Both the position numbers and the translations under genes were made by a program. A stretch of 64,000 bases of DNA from Thelonectria olida (lineage: Eukaryota; Ascomycota; Sordariomycetes; Hypocreales; Nectriaceae): the NCBI GenBank assembly GCA_020736575.1, contig JAGPYM010000001.1, positions 2,108,001 to 2,172,000 on the forward strand, in the 5' to 3' direction. The notes under the pieces were generated by a model, which searched no databases, was not told the DNA's origin, and saw only the letters and a program-made list of their open reading frames with translations. Positions 12,445 through 23,621 of the stretch are shown piece by piece; position 1 is the first letter of the stretch; each line of letters begins with the position of its first letter.

Positions 12445-13512
12445 GATGGTTGGACAATGAGCAAGCGGGCGGGCGTTGTCATTTCTACAGGGAAGCATTA
12501 AAGCGACGGCGTATTTGGATTTCATTGATACAAACACGTGGACAGTTTGGTACGACTCGGAAAATAGTGTTCATCGGAGCATGATAACGTTTACGAGACA
12601 AGATTCAAACAGCGTTACGTCCGTTTGTGTCAAAAGCGTGAACCGCCACGTACGGAAGGTCGGCATGTGAGTTTGATCCAAAAAGGCACTGGCACGTAAA
12701 TTCAGAGAAAGGGGGAGGCTGTCGGCATTCGCGACACTGACAGTGCTGTGAGACGCTTTCGGCATCGGATTGGGGGCAGGCAGGGATGCATCTGATGTTG
12801 AGACGGATCTGCTTAGCATGGGTCATGTCCGAACATTGGATATATTGGGTCTCTTCTTGCTGCACAGGCTTTGTTGACGGCATCGAATCCTCTCGCAGTC
12901 GCTGAAACTGTGCATCTCCTGTCCAGCCTCGGTCGCCAGTCCTGCAGTTGAGCAGCCAGGGGCAAAGGCATGGACTGGGCCTCGACCTGTCAAAGTGTAA
13001 AGTTGTTAGCCGCCGCCCCTCGGGAGGGCCGCATTGCCCACATTCGTGACATGCCCCCAGACGCCGGGAGAAGCTGTGAAACTCGGACTGCGAAAGACGA
13101 GACTAGATGTCTGAGGCTTGAGCAGTGAGAGTCGCAACGCCATGTGCCGCAGAATAGCACCCAGCCACTCTGTCGGTCCTGCCACAGGAGATGAGTATTT
13201 TGCTCAGATAGTCTAAATATTTGTGTCGTTGCTGTTTCATGTTGCAATTACTCAACACCATCTCCTCTCGATTTCTCTCTTCTTTTATTCGCGACGTATT
13301 GTGTCGCTGACGACGCTCTCAACAAACGTGACGAATACGGACTGGCTCCCTCCCTCCCCGTCTGAAGCATCCCACCCACCAACGACCACCTAAGCACCCA
13401 CCCGCCCCCGGCTCCCGTTTTGGGCTGCGCTTAATCAATCACCTGGACGACAAACAATCAACCTTCTTTCTTCCTGCATCACCATCACAATCTTTCATAT
13501 CGCGCCCTCACC
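12445..13512. other. Intergenic region, HRD3 to RCR gene
   Basis: No gene is recognised. The last 250 bases are C/T-rich on the plus strand, as expected for the promoter and 5' leader of the RCR-type gene that starts at 13513. Confidence 0.5.
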
Positions 13513-14146
13513 ATGACGACCTTTGCGAGATGGACGATGCTCCAGCGTCGCGCCGACGATACCGATACCGACGACAATGTTGTTTATCTGGACGATGATG
13601 GTGTTTACTGGTGGTATACCGATGTAAGTGCTGCGAATGCTATCTCAGGTCGCGCGGGTCTCGATTGACTGATTGGCGACAGACGGGCATGATTGTCAAA
13701 TGGACAGTCTTCACCACCATAGTCGTCCTCTTCATGGCATGGCTCATCGGCGGCTACTTCCACGCCAAGAAGAGACTCCAAAAGGGCATGCAACCTCTCG
13801 CATACCACCGGGTAAGCTTTCCCTTAGCCAGATCCACGCCCTCTCTTTGCCACCCACGATGGTTTTGCTCACACGTACTGTATAGGTACTCGTGAGCAGA
13901 CGAATGCGAGCACAGTACGATCCCAACTACGTGCCCCCTCAGCCAGTGTATGGTATGTACGCTGCGCCCAACGGCTACGGTTATCCCATGTACAACATGC
14001 CTCCGCCCGTTTACGATCCCAACCGCCCTCCGATGTACGAGCCTCCGGCTGGATCAACCAAGATCGACCCTATGCAAGATAGACATTATGAACAGCCTGA
14101 ATACCAACCGCCCCCTGGACCTCCTCCAGCATCCATGTCGCGATAA
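13513..14146 (+). CDS. RCR-type single-pass membrane protein with PPxY motifs
   Basis: Looks like a member of the Rcr1/Rcr2 family, small membrane proteins that in yeast affect chitin deposition and plasma-membrane transporter traffic by recruiting the Rsp5 ubiquitin ligase. Three exons (13513-13623, 13683-13811, 13886-14146) give 166 aa. Order: a short acidic N-terminus (DDTDTDDNVVYLDDDG), one transmembrane helix (about residues 41-60, VKWTVFTTIVVLFMAWLIGG), a basic juxtamembrane patch (HAKKRLQKG), then a Pro/Tyr-rich cytosolic tail. The tail carries two PPxY motifs, PPVY (14003-14014) and PPMY (14027-14038), the classic ligand of WW domains. Family membership rests on layout and motifs, not on strong sequence identity that I can recall, so a different PPxY adaptor family is possible. 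Confidence 0.7.
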
Positions 14147-14458
14147 GAAGGAATGAAAGAAAGGGTGGATAAGGGACAAGGGAATACGGCCAGCGAAGGT
14201 GTACGAGTGCATCGCAGGAAAGAGCGCGGACAGACAACCTCGCAATAGGGAAACAGGGTACGGTGAATTGCATTTAGTTTAGCCTAGCATAGATAGAGGA
14301 CATCTCTAGATGCACCTTCAATCCTAAAGAATGAAATAAGTTAAAAAGACCTATCGTTTCTACGCAACGCCCCCCGTATGGCTCCAATTGGCCTCAAATG
14401 AACCACCCTAAACTCCGGCTTGTGCATGGGTATGTGTACATGATAGTTTAACATGGGT

Positions 14459-15239
14459 CTAGTCCATGTCCATTGCATCAGAGTCGTAGTCCCTGGGAGG
14501 CACCTCTGTATCGTTGGTCGCATTGTCCGCGATCGGCGGATCAATAGTCTTACCCTCTCGTTGTAAACGTTGCTGCTCTCTTACGCGGTGGCGAGATTCG
14601 AGAATGGCTTTTCGGACACTGTCTTTGCCCTCGGGTACCGACAATGACTTGGGGTCGCTGTAGAGTACGACTTGCATGCCGGCGAGTTCGCCATCCTTGT
14701 TGGCCAAGATCGAAGGAGGGATGCGATTCGCACGGAGATGTTTCTCAATGTCGGGGAGGAAGACGAGCTTGGTGTCATCAGAATCGCTGTCGGAGGAGAG
14801 TTCATCGTCGATGTTGTAAATGTAGACTTTATGCTTCGTGTCATCTAATTGCATTGTATCGTCCGCAACGGGCGCACTGCTGGAAGTAGAAGTGGATGAG
14901 AAGCCATGGTTGGGAGCGGTAGCGGTAGTGGTGGGTGGTGACGGCGTCTCGACGGGGACGTAGAGCTTGTTGCCGCTCTTCTCTGTTGGGCGTGTTAGAC
15001 AGGAAGCGAGAGATAAGAGAAACTGGTGGAAAAAGAAAAGAAAGCCAAGACATACCCAAATTAAGGAGGCTCAACCGCTTAGAGAGGCGCTCATTGTCCT
15101 GGGTATCGGCCTTTCTCTTCCGACGTCGCAGCCTCGTTTGCTGATTGAGTCCGTCTGCGGCGTGGGCGCCGACAGCTGGGGCGACAGCGGCAGCGACCGG
15201 CGAGCCGGAGGATGGAGATTGCGCTCCGTGCAACATCAT
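14459..15239 (-). CDS. Conserved fungal-type protein of unknown function, acidic and Ser-rich
   Basis: Two exons (15239-15056 and 14982-14459) around a 73-nt intron give 235 aa. I do not recognise a named family. The N-terminus is Ala/Pro-rich and disordered, then comes a basic cluster that would serve as a nuclear signal (RLRRRKRK) followed by ERLSKRLSLLNLEKSGNKLY, which looks like a short conserved helix. The centre starts with VYIYNIDDELSSDSDSDD and continues into a compact segment containing LVFLPDIEKHLR and GMQVVLYSDPKSL. The tail is acidic and ends DSDAMDMD. Read as a nuclear protein with a small folded core of about 90 residues. It is divergent with the alanyl-tRNA synthetase gene, with starts a few hundred bases apart, so the two may share a promoter. 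Gene reality is well supported by frame and intron; function is unknown. Confidence 0.75.
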
Positions 15240-15476
15240 TTCTCTGGGCCGAAGAAATTCCCCGCGCCTTGAGAGTCCCCCTTTTTACATTCAAAGGGAG
15301 GAGGAACGACGAGTGACGATCGACGACGGCGACGGCACCGCACGCGCACAACGACAGAGAGAGTGAGCGAGAGTGAGGCAGCGGCTGATTGATTGAAAGT
15401 GAGGCTGATGGTATGAATCAACGATAACGGGAACGGATCGAAGAGCGGGCGCTGCGCCTTCTTGTTCGGCTTTCTA

Positions 15477-18400
15477 ATGTTCTCCAGAGGCAGCAGCTCG
15501 GCCAGGCGCGGGCTTCAGCGGTCACTATCATGCTGCTGGACGGGCGTTGGCGGCGGCGGTAGCGGACCTTATGTACTCTTGACTCATTCTTGTAGAAGTT
15601 TCTACTGCACTCCCCCGCCACCACCATCAATTCGACAACCCCTCCACTACGATTACAACTATAACCTCAACTCCAACTACTGCTCCAACACACGCAAATT
15701 CGCCTCTTCCTCTTCTCCCTCAACCGCCACTGCGATTCTACCACCGCTCGCGTCCAAATCTCTCCATTTTCCTCACCGGAGGGCGTTTTCGAGTTCCACT
15801 ACGACAATGGCCGAGCTCCAGTGGCCCGCTGCGCGTGTGCGCAAGACCTTTCTCGAATATTTCGAGCAGAGGGGCCACACCATAGGTACGATCACGACTT
15901 TGCCTGTGCGGGCACACCACACCACCGCCATTATTGCGCATTCAGACTCTACTGAGGTCATCTGCAATGCCTCATATGCATAGCGCGATCTTTTCCAGCT
16001 TCGGATTCCGGCTAACCCCCGACCTTTCACAGTCCCTTCCTCCTCCGTCGTCCCTCACAATGACCCCACCTTGCTCTTCACCAATGCGGGCATGAACCAA
16101 TTCAAGCCCATCTTCCTCGGAACCATTGGCAAGACCGATCCCATGGCGAGCCTCAAGTCCGCTGTCGATACCCAAAAGTGCATTCGTGCCGGTGGCAAGC
16201 ACAACGATCTCGACGATGTCGGCAAGGACAGCTATCACCACACCTTCTTCGAGATGTTGGGCAACTGGTCCTTTGGCGACTACTTCAAGAAGGAGGCCAT
16301 CTCGATGTCTTGGGAACTTTTGACCAAGGTCTATGGCCTCGACTCCGACCGTCTATACGTGACATATTTCGAAGGCAACCCTGATCTCAATCTCGAGCCA
16401 GACCTAGAAGCCAAGGAGCTCTGGAAGTCGGTTGGTGTTCCTGAGGACCACATCATCCCCGGTAACATGAAAGACAACTTCTGGGAAATGGGTGACCAGG
16501 GTCCTTGCGGTCCTTGCAGTGAAATTCACTACGACAAGGTTGGTGGGGGACGAAACGCTGCCAGCCTCGTCAACATGGATGACCCCATGGTTGTTGAGAT
16601 CTGGAACAACGTTTTTATCCAATTTGATCGCCAGAAGGACGGAGGCCTAAAATCGCTCCCCGCCAAGCACGTCGACACAGGTATGGGCTATGAGCGACTT
16701 GTCTCTGCTCTCCAGGATACCGTTTCCAACTATGCCACCGACTGCTTCACCCCTCTCTTCCAGCAGATTGAGCAAGTCACGGGTGCTCGCCCTTACACTG
16801 ACAAGTACGGAAAGGACGATGTCGACGGAATCGACACCGCCTATCGAGTCATTGCTGATCATATCCGAACCCTCTCATTCTCCATTGCCGATGGTGCTGT
16901 CCCCAACAACGATGGCCGAGGTTACGTTATTCGACGAGTTCTTCGACGTGGTGTCCGGTATGCCAGGAAATACTTCAACGCCGATATCGGTTCCTTCTTC
17001 TCCAAGATTCTGCCTGCCCTTCTTGATCAGATGGGTGAGCAGTTCCCTGAGCTGATTAAGAAGCAGCAGGATATCCGTGAGATTCTTGACGAGGAGGAAG
17101 TTGCCTTTGCCCGCACTTTGGATCGTGGTGAGGCCCAGTTCGAGAAGTACGCTGCCGAGACGACCAAGAAGGGCTCTAAGAAGCTTGAGGGTGATGTTGT
17201 GTGGCGACTATACGATACCTTTGGTTTTCCCGTCGATCTTACCCGATTGATGGCTGAGGAGCGAAACCTAGAGATTGACGACGCCGAGGTCGAGGCTGCC
17301 AGGATTAAGGCTCGTGAGGCCAGCAAGGCTGTCAAGGAGTCAGTCCAGACTTTCTCCAAGCTTGACGTGCATCAGATTGCCGAGTTGGAGCAGCAGCTTT
17401 CGATTGCCCGAACCAACGACGACGCCAAGTTTGCCAGGGGTGACAGCAAGGGCAAGGTCCAGCTAATTTACGACGGAAAGGGCTTCCACAAGTCCACCGA
17501 CAATCTTCCCGAGAAGACTGCCATTGGAATCTTGTTGGACAACACCAACTTCTACGCCGAGTCTGGTGGTCAGGTCGCCGATACTGGTAGATTGGTCATT
17601 GACGGCGGGGCTTCGTTCAACGTTTTGGATGTCCAGAACTTCGGTGGTTACATTCTTCACAGTGGTTACATTGTGGAAGGTGTGCTGTCTTCTGGTGACG
17701 AGGTTATCTGCGAGTACGATGAGCTCCGCCGCGCACCAATTCGCAATAACCATACCGGAACTCACATTCTCAACCACTCTCTACGTGAGGTCCTGGGTGA
17801 TGAAATTCACCAAAAAGGCTCGCTCGTAGACGATGACAAGCTCCGATTCGACTTCTCCCACAAGACTGGTGTGAAGCTTGACGAGCTGAAGAAGATTGAA
17901 GACAACTCCAACAAGTATATCCAGGATAACTCCAAGATCTTTGCCAAGGATGTTGACTTGGATCTGGCCCGCCAGATTGAGGGCTGCCGTGCCGTCTTTG
18001 GCGAGACCTACCCTAACCCTGTCCGTGTAGTCTCCATCGGCAAGGACATTGACACTATGCTTGCTGATCCCAAGAACGTTGAGTGGCGCAAGTACAGCGT
18101 TGAGTTCTGCGGTGGTACTCACGTTGAGGAGACTGGCTTGATCAAGGACCTTGTCATTGTTGAGGAGAGCGGTATCGCCAAGGGCATTCGCCGTATCATT
18201 GCCTACACCGGCGCTGAGGCGCACCGTGTCCAGCGCGAGGCTGAGGAGTTTTCCAAGAAGCTCGATGCTCTTGACAGGCTCCCCTTTGGTGCTGAAAAGG
18301 AGGCTGAGCTCAAGGCAGTCTCACAGGACCTTAGCCAGCTCACCATTTCCACTCTTACCAAAGAGGAGTTCAACAAGCACTTCCAAAAGATCTCTGCCTC

Positions 18401-18878
18401 GGTCGTCGCGGAACAGAAGAAGCGACAGAAGGCGGAGGCCAAGACTGCTCTTGATACCGTTCTCAAGCACTTTGAGGAGAACAAGGAATCACAGTGGTTC
18501 GTTGGTCGGCTGCCCGTGAGCGCCAACCCTAAAGCTTTGACGGAAGTGGTGAAGCACTTCCAGAGCAAGAAGAAGGACAAGACTGTGTACCTGTTTGGCG
18601 GTAGCCAGGAGGAGGGTGCTGTCGTCCACGGTGTCTTTGTCGGATCTGTAAGTTCTCCTCTTACTTGTGACTGACAACAAAATACTAACATGTCTCTCCA
18701 GCACCTCTCCTCCCAAGGTGTCACCGCCGAGCATTGGGCAGCGTCCGTGTCCGAGGTCATTGGTGGCCGATCTGGTGGCAAGGAACCCTCACGACAAGGC
18801 CAGGGCACCAAGCCTGAGAACATTGACGAGGGCGTCGAGACAGCGACAAAGTGGCTCAGCGAGAAGCTGAAATTGTAG
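15477..18878 (+). CDS. ALA1: Alanyl-tRNA synthetase, probable cytosolic and mitochondrial forms
   Basis: Charges tRNA-Ala. Exons 15477-15885, 16033-18647 and 18702-18878 flank introns of 147 and 54 nt (the second with a TACTAACAT branch site). From the internal ATG at 15807 ([15 protein letters not shown]) the product is 956 aa, the normal cytosolic size. From the upstream in-frame ATG at 15477 it gains 110 residues rich in Arg and Ser with no early acidic residues, ending [11 protein letters not shown] just before MAEL, a convincing mitochondrial presequence with a cleavage-like RRAFSSS site. The class II catalytic core is complete ([23 protein letters not shown]). The editing domain zinc ligands are present in [10 protein letters not shown] (about residue 600 of the short form) and [11 protein letters not shown] (about 718). 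The C-terminal C-Ala oligomerisation region follows. Very secure; two-start use is inferred, as in yeast ALA1. Confidence 0.95.
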
Positions 18879-19169
18879 AATGGGTCGTTTTAAAAAGGAA
18901 AATGTTCACACATGTAGTAGTAGCTCTGAGTTTGGTTGCATGGGAAAATTGAGGTTATATAGCTTGGTCAATGGACGGTCAGACCAATGAATGGCGAATC
19001 ACGAATTACATAGAATATCATGTTGAAATGGGACATGTCATGAGAGTTTTGAGTGGTTGTATTTCCAGCCAACTCGACTGGTTGTTTCATAGCGGGGTAT
19101 TATTTTTCTTGTTCGACATCCATGAATACAACGTCCCTTTCATACATCCTCCTGTTTAATTTTCTATTG

Positions 19170-20816
19170 TTACACGGTCACAAGAACGCTAGCGTTACGA
19201 TACTGCGAGATCAGAGGGTTCTCGCCGCTACGCGTTTCGGTATCCTCGATATATGCCCACTTACGCATGAAGTCGCCGTGGGACATTACCCGCGTCAGTT
19301 TGCCCGTGATTGCGCGGTAGATTGCCTCGGTGATGCGGAAGTCGGTGGGGAAGAGGATATCAAAGTAGCCCTGGTGGACCTACAATTTGTTAGTTGGCGA
19401 AATGATAGGGGCAAATTCGTTGGGGCATACCAAAGGAGTCGTCACCGGCACCATCCGTCGATGATAACGAGTCTGGACGACGGGCGCATTCAACCCCTTC
19501 ACAGCTTGCGGTAGCCAGTCGAAGTCGGAGGTGACAAGACGGTGGGCCGGAAAGTACTTCTCGAGGACATCGAAGAACTGCATGAGGCGCGTCGGAATGA
19601 ACTCGGGGTCTGACAAGTTGGCGGCAAAGGGCATCTTGGTGGAGATATAGCGTAGCATGGCGTTTTTCGGATACGGCTTGGGATAGTTGCCGCCCGTTGC
19701 AGCATGGCGCACGCGGAAGTAGCGAGCAGCGATTGGATCAAGCTCTCGGACGTAGAACTCGTAAAAATCGCCGTCTCCGTCTACGAGGACATGGCCTTGC
19801 AAGGGCTCCTCTGTGGTAACGTCGTAGCGGATGCCATCGTGAGAGAAGTTGTCAAAGACCTCCATAGCGAGGAAGAAGCACGGCGATGGCTCGTACTGGT
19901 TCCAATCGAATATGGAGCGGTTAATGATTTCGACCTTGTCGGCGTGTCCCCGCGAGGCGGCCGTGGAGAGCAAGTGGCGGTTCTGGAGGGCGGCGAGGGA
20001 CGAGGAGATTTCGATGATGTTGAACTTTGTGCGAGCATACACCTGGGGATCGACCTCACGGATGTAGTCGAGAATGTTGAGCATAAGAGTGCCGCGACCG
20101 GCGCCCATTTCGTAGATGAGGAGGTCGTGGTAGGGGTAGGTGGTGAGGCGGTAGTTAGAGACGAGGTAGCGGGCAATGGCCTCGCCGTAGTAAGGGCGGA
20201 AGAGCTCGGTGGGCGTATGCCAAAGCTGGCGCGTTGGATTCTCGCCGTCGCGGTCGTCGAGGAGGTCCTCAAACTCAGTGTAGCGCTCGCCAAGGACGGA
20301 TTGAAACTCGATGTCGTCCCGCATCGTGGAGAAGTCGAAGGGCTCGCCGGGGCTGAAGATGACGGCCTGCTTGGAGAAGTAGCCGTAGTGGGGGTTGTAA
20401 AGGCTGTCTACATGCAAGAATTAGCAAATGTCGGCAATTAGAGCAGCAATTGGTAACTTTCCGTCGATGAAGTCCCGGAGCAACATCTTGACCTTGCGAG
20501 GCCTTTCGGACCGCAGCTTGAGCTCGGGCATGGTGATGTAGGGATACTCTGCAAATTCGGCAGATCGATCCTCGGGGAGAATGTTGGTGCGCATCTGCCA
20601 TCGACTCTCGTTCGTCTTCATGCCCCTATCACGAGAGGGTCTCGCAACATAGGACCGGGTTTGGTGGCCATGCCGCCGTCGGCCACCATGAGGCATGCCA
20701 ACAAGCTCTCCATTGCTTCTCAAGCCATTGCTCAGGCGTGGAAGTTGGCCCTGACAGCCGCGAGGACGGTGGCGGAACAAGTGGCGAAATAGTTGTGCCA
20801 CAATGGGAGAATCCAT
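19170..20816 (-). CDS. NDUFAF7-like SAM-dependent methyltransferase, complex I assembly
   Basis: Mitochondrial protein arginine methyltransferase of the MidA/DUF185 family; the animal homologue NDUFAF7 dimethylates an arginine on the 49-kDa subunit of complex I early in assembly. Three exons (20816-20458, 20403-19431, 19379-19170) give 513 aa. The N-terminus is Arg-rich (LFRHLFRHRPRG) and fits a mitochondrial presequence. The core shows YNPHYGYFSKQ, the SAM-binding loop YEMGAGRGTLMLNIL, the ISSSLAALQNRHL helix and MEVFDNFSHD, all typical of this family, and ends with VHQGYFDILFPTDF and SGENPLISQYRNA. The first intron must use the second of two adjacent acceptors (TAGACAG) to keep frame; using the first would break it. 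Filamentous fungi retain complex I, so the gene is expected. Family and location are confident. Confidence 0.9.
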
Positions 20817-21261
20817 GCTGGGCTTCTACCTTTTCCGTGTTAAAGGTGAAGCGGCAACGGCATCATGGGTTGTGGCCTTTGAACCGAAGATCAATCCATG
20901 GTGGACGATGGAGCATGGGTACCCGCGCCAAATGTCCAATGAGGGTCCGAGCTTGCGGGAAATCGGACTTACCTCGGATGGAGGGTGGCGCTTAGTCAAC
21001 GAAGGCGCGTCTATCGCTGCATTAATGGACGTTACCGTTGCTATATCCAACACCCTGAACCAGAACGAGGTTATGACATACTATCCTTCTCATATGCATT
21101 CTGGCGTTGAAGATAATGAAGTAAGTTCTCCCATCGTGGAGGCTTTTTTTGAGGCAAGAAAATTACAGTCAAGAACTGCACCTACGAAGACAATGGGCCA
21201 GTAAGTGGAACTGGGAGAACAGGGTATAGTCTAGTTTAGTGGTGGCAAAGGACATCAAGCA
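20817..21261. other. Intergenic region upstream of NDUFAF7 gene
   Basis: No gene is recognised. A plus-strand open frame (20803-21204) overlaps the first exon of the methyltransferase gene on the other strand and resembles nothing known. Confidence 0.4.
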
Positions 21262-21355
21262 GACACTTTGGCCGAGTGGTTAAGGCGATGCCCTGCTATC
21301 ACAGCGTATCAAGGCATTGTGTTCGCACGCGCAGGTTCGAATCCTGCAGGTGTCG
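21262..21355 (+). tRNA. tRNA-Ser(GCT), intron-containing
   Basis: The cloverleaf can be folded by eye: acceptor GACACTT with AGGTGTC, D arm GGCCGAGTGGTTAAGGC, anticodon stem ATGCC with GGCAT, a long type II variable arm, and the T arm GCAGG-TTCGAAT-CCTGC. The anticodon GCT lies at 21295-21297, giving serine AGC/AGT codons. A 13-nt intron follows the base after the anticodon (about 21299-21311), the usual place for eukaryotic tRNA introns. A T-run (TTTCTTTTT) just downstream fits a Pol III terminator. The mature part is identical to the two copies near 37.5 and 38.0 kb, but its intron differs. Confidence 0.93.
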
Positions 21356-21361
21356 TTTCTT

Positions 21362-21939
21362 TTTGACAGTTTGTGTATTTTAGCTCTTTTTGGTTCTTAA
21401 CCCAGCGGCTGTTCGCCCTGTTCCCATTTACCCTTGACCAATTGTGCTCATCATAAGTTGCGCTCTCACGAGATGAAGCAAGCAACCCTTGCCGTCTATT
21501 TTTTTGGTTTATTGTGTTGGACCTTGTATGCAACGGACACATGGATGTTTGTCATTGAAGGCAAGCCACTGAGCTGATTCGGAGCTTGTTGAATTCTTCG
21601 TCTCGAACGTAGTTGCGTCTAAGTAGAACTGTTGCAATCATCGGTGGTTGCCTGTTATCCAGGACTGACCTGGAAGGAGACGTTGGGCATTCCAAATGCA
21701 AGTAGTTCAAAGGCTTTCTCGATATCCAGTCGCATTTAATATTCTTCTTGTCATGGTGCTCGACGTAGTCTCGCTATGATGCCACTTACACTGCCCGTCC
21801 TCACAGTATAAATCATGACGACATCACCGTGCGCGCCAATTTTTATGCAAAAGGCTTCACTCATGACTCTCGCCTCCCCATGTCATGAGCTGCCAACGGT
21901 TCACACAAACATTTTATAACGGGGCCATAAGCTATTCCT
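21362..21939. other. Intergenic region, tRNA-Ser to cysteine synthase gene
   Basis: Upstream region of the cysteine synthase-like gene. No gene or clear regulatory motif is seen. Confidence 0.4.
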
Positions 21940-23277
21940 ATGGCTCTTAGCGACCATCCAAAGGCATACGGCTCAGCAGCCGTTGCCTTTGCTTTTACAG
22001 CGGGCATCCTGGTGACGCTTGGTTTCAAGGACTTTTATCCCGACCTCGAACGTCGCTACCAGCGCAAGCGCCGCTCACGAGGATCTGGCGATGCTCGGCG
22101 GGGAAGTTATTTCTGGAGTGCGCCCGTCAAGCTCGAAGACCATGAATCATCAGCGGGACACTCTTCACCGTCACTCTCGCGAGGCACCGATGCAGTCGGC
22201 AATGGCATCGAGGCTTGCATCGGCAACACGCCGCTCATCAAGATCCAGTCCCTCTCCGACGCCACGGGCCGCACCATCCTAGCAAAGGCCGAGTTCCTCA
22301 ACGGCGCCGGGAACAGTCCCAAGGATCGCGTGGCCCTCAACATGATTCGCGAGGCCGAGGCCCAAGGCCTTCTCGTTCCGCACCGCGGAGACACCATTTA
22401 CGAGGGCACTGTTGGTAGCACCGGCATCTCGCTGGCGACTCTCGCTCGTGCAAAGGGCTACCGCGCCCACATTTGCATGCCCGACGACATGGCCATGGAA
22501 AAGTCGGATCTGCTGCTGCAGCTCGGCGCCACCGTCGAGCGCGTCGCCGTTGCGCCCATCACCAGCCCCGACCATTTCGTCAACTTGGCCCGCCGCTACG
22601 CCGTCGAGCACGCCGAGACGCACAAGGACGGCAGCCAGGGCTTCTTTGCGAACCAGTTCGAGTCGGATGCCAACTGGCAGGCGCATACCCGCACGACGGG
22701 CCCCGAGATCTGGCGACAGACGGGCGGAAACCTGGACGCCTTTGTGGCTGGCGCCGGCACGGGTGGCACGCTTTCCGGAGTAGCCAAGTACCTCAAGGAA
22801 GAGCAGAAGCTCTCCGGCCTGCAGGTTGTCCTCGCCGACCCGCAGGGCAGCGGGCTGTACAACAAGGTCCGCCACGGCGTGATGTATTCGTCAACAGAGC
22901 GCGAGGGGACTCGTCGCCGCCAGCAAGTTGACACCATGGTGGAAGGCATCGGCATCACGCGCCTGACGCAAAACTTCGAAGCCGGGCGGGAACTGGTCGA
23001 CGACGCTGTCAAAGTGACCGACGACCAAGCTTGTAAGATGGCGCGATGGCTTGTTGAGCACGACGGCATCTTTGTCGGCAGCAGCAGCTCCGTCAACTGT
23101 GCTGCGGCTGTCGTCACGGCAATGACGCTTCCCCCAGCGAGCACTGTGGTTACCATCCTGTGCGATTCGGGTTCGCGGCATCTGAGCAAGTTCTGGAAGC
23201 ACATCAAGGAGATGGGCCGGGAAGGGGATGAGAAGGCGTCTGACTTGTTTTCCGAGCTAGGGATACCCAAGAACTAG
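21940..23277 (+). CDS. Mitochondrial cysteine synthase-like protein, Mcy1/CysB type
   Basis: PLP-dependent fold type II enzyme of the cysteine synthase family, 445 aa in one exon. The N-terminal hydrophobic helix (about residues 11-29, GSAAVAFAFTAGILVTLGF) followed by an Arg/Lys-rich segment suggests anchoring in the mitochondrial outer membrane, as for yeast Mcy1. The catalytic region begins at about residue 90 with IEACIGNTPLIKI. The PLP-binding lysine is expected at about residue 128 in GNSPKDRVA, which differs from the NPxGSxKDR form of main O-acetylserine sulfhydrylases. The substrate loop reads TVGSTGISLA instead of TSGNTG, and the phosphate cup is AGTGGTLSG. These changes are shared by the Mcy1-like branch, whose exact substrate is less settled. 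So the fold and cofactor are sure, the reaction only probable. Confidence 0.88.
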   Translation: MALSDHPKAYGSAAVAFAFTAGILVTLGFKDFYPDLERRYQRKRRSRGSGDARRGSYFWSAPVKLEDHESSAGHSSPSLSRGTDAVGNGIEACIGNTPLIKIQSLSDATGRTILAKAEFLNGAGNSPKDRVALNMIREAEAQGLLVPHRGDTIYEGTVGSTGISLATLARAKGYRAHICMPDDMAMEKSDLLLQLGATVERVAVAPITSPDHFVNLARRYAVEHAETHKDGSQGFFANQFESDANWQAHTRTTGPEIWRQTGGNLDAFVAGAGTGGTLSGVAKYLKEEQKLSGLQVVLADPQGSGLYNKVRHGVMYSSTEREGTRRRQQVDTMVEGIGITRLTQNFEAGRELVDDAVKVTDDQACKMARWLVEHDGIFVGSSSSVNCAAAVVTAMTLPPASTVVTILCDSGSRHLSKFWKHIKEMGREGDEKASDLFSELGIPKN

Positions 23278-23621
23278 AAGAATGCAGTAAAAAGTTACAA
23301 AAGAATATGTCTCCATGTACAAGAAAGGCGCGGATCCAACACCATCATCATTTCTTCATGTTTGTCTCAATCACTCGGAATCCCAGATGGGCCTTTCGAA
23401 TTTTTTTATTCTTCGCTGAGGTGTAATGAAAAATAAAAGAAAAATATCTTTGTAAGACAGCAGTAAGTGAAAGGTATCCGCGCCCCGAAGTCTTTGTTCC
23501 TGCTACAAGTTTTAATTCACCGCTCCGTATTTCCATGAACTCCGAATTCCCTCTTATTGTATCACACCCAAGCCAACGCTGTTGTTGCGCGGTGAAACCC
23601 CGCTGCCACCAGAGACACCGT
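23278..23621. other. 3' region between convergent genes
   Basis: Shared 3' region of the cysteine synthase-like and TFIIS genes, A/T-richer than the flanks. Open frames here are fragments of the last intron or the 3' UTR of TFIIS. No gene is seen. Confidence 0.4.

Noticed and set aside
19704..20441. 245-codon plus-strand open frame
   Set aside because: It lies antisense to NDUFAF7 and is explained by the codon bias of that gene.
20803..21204. 133-codon plus-strand frame
   Set aside because: Overlaps the start of NDUFAF7 on the other strand and has no homologue I recognise.
22279..23270. Long minus-strand frames over the cysteine synthase gene
   Set aside because: Shadows of a GC-rich coding region.
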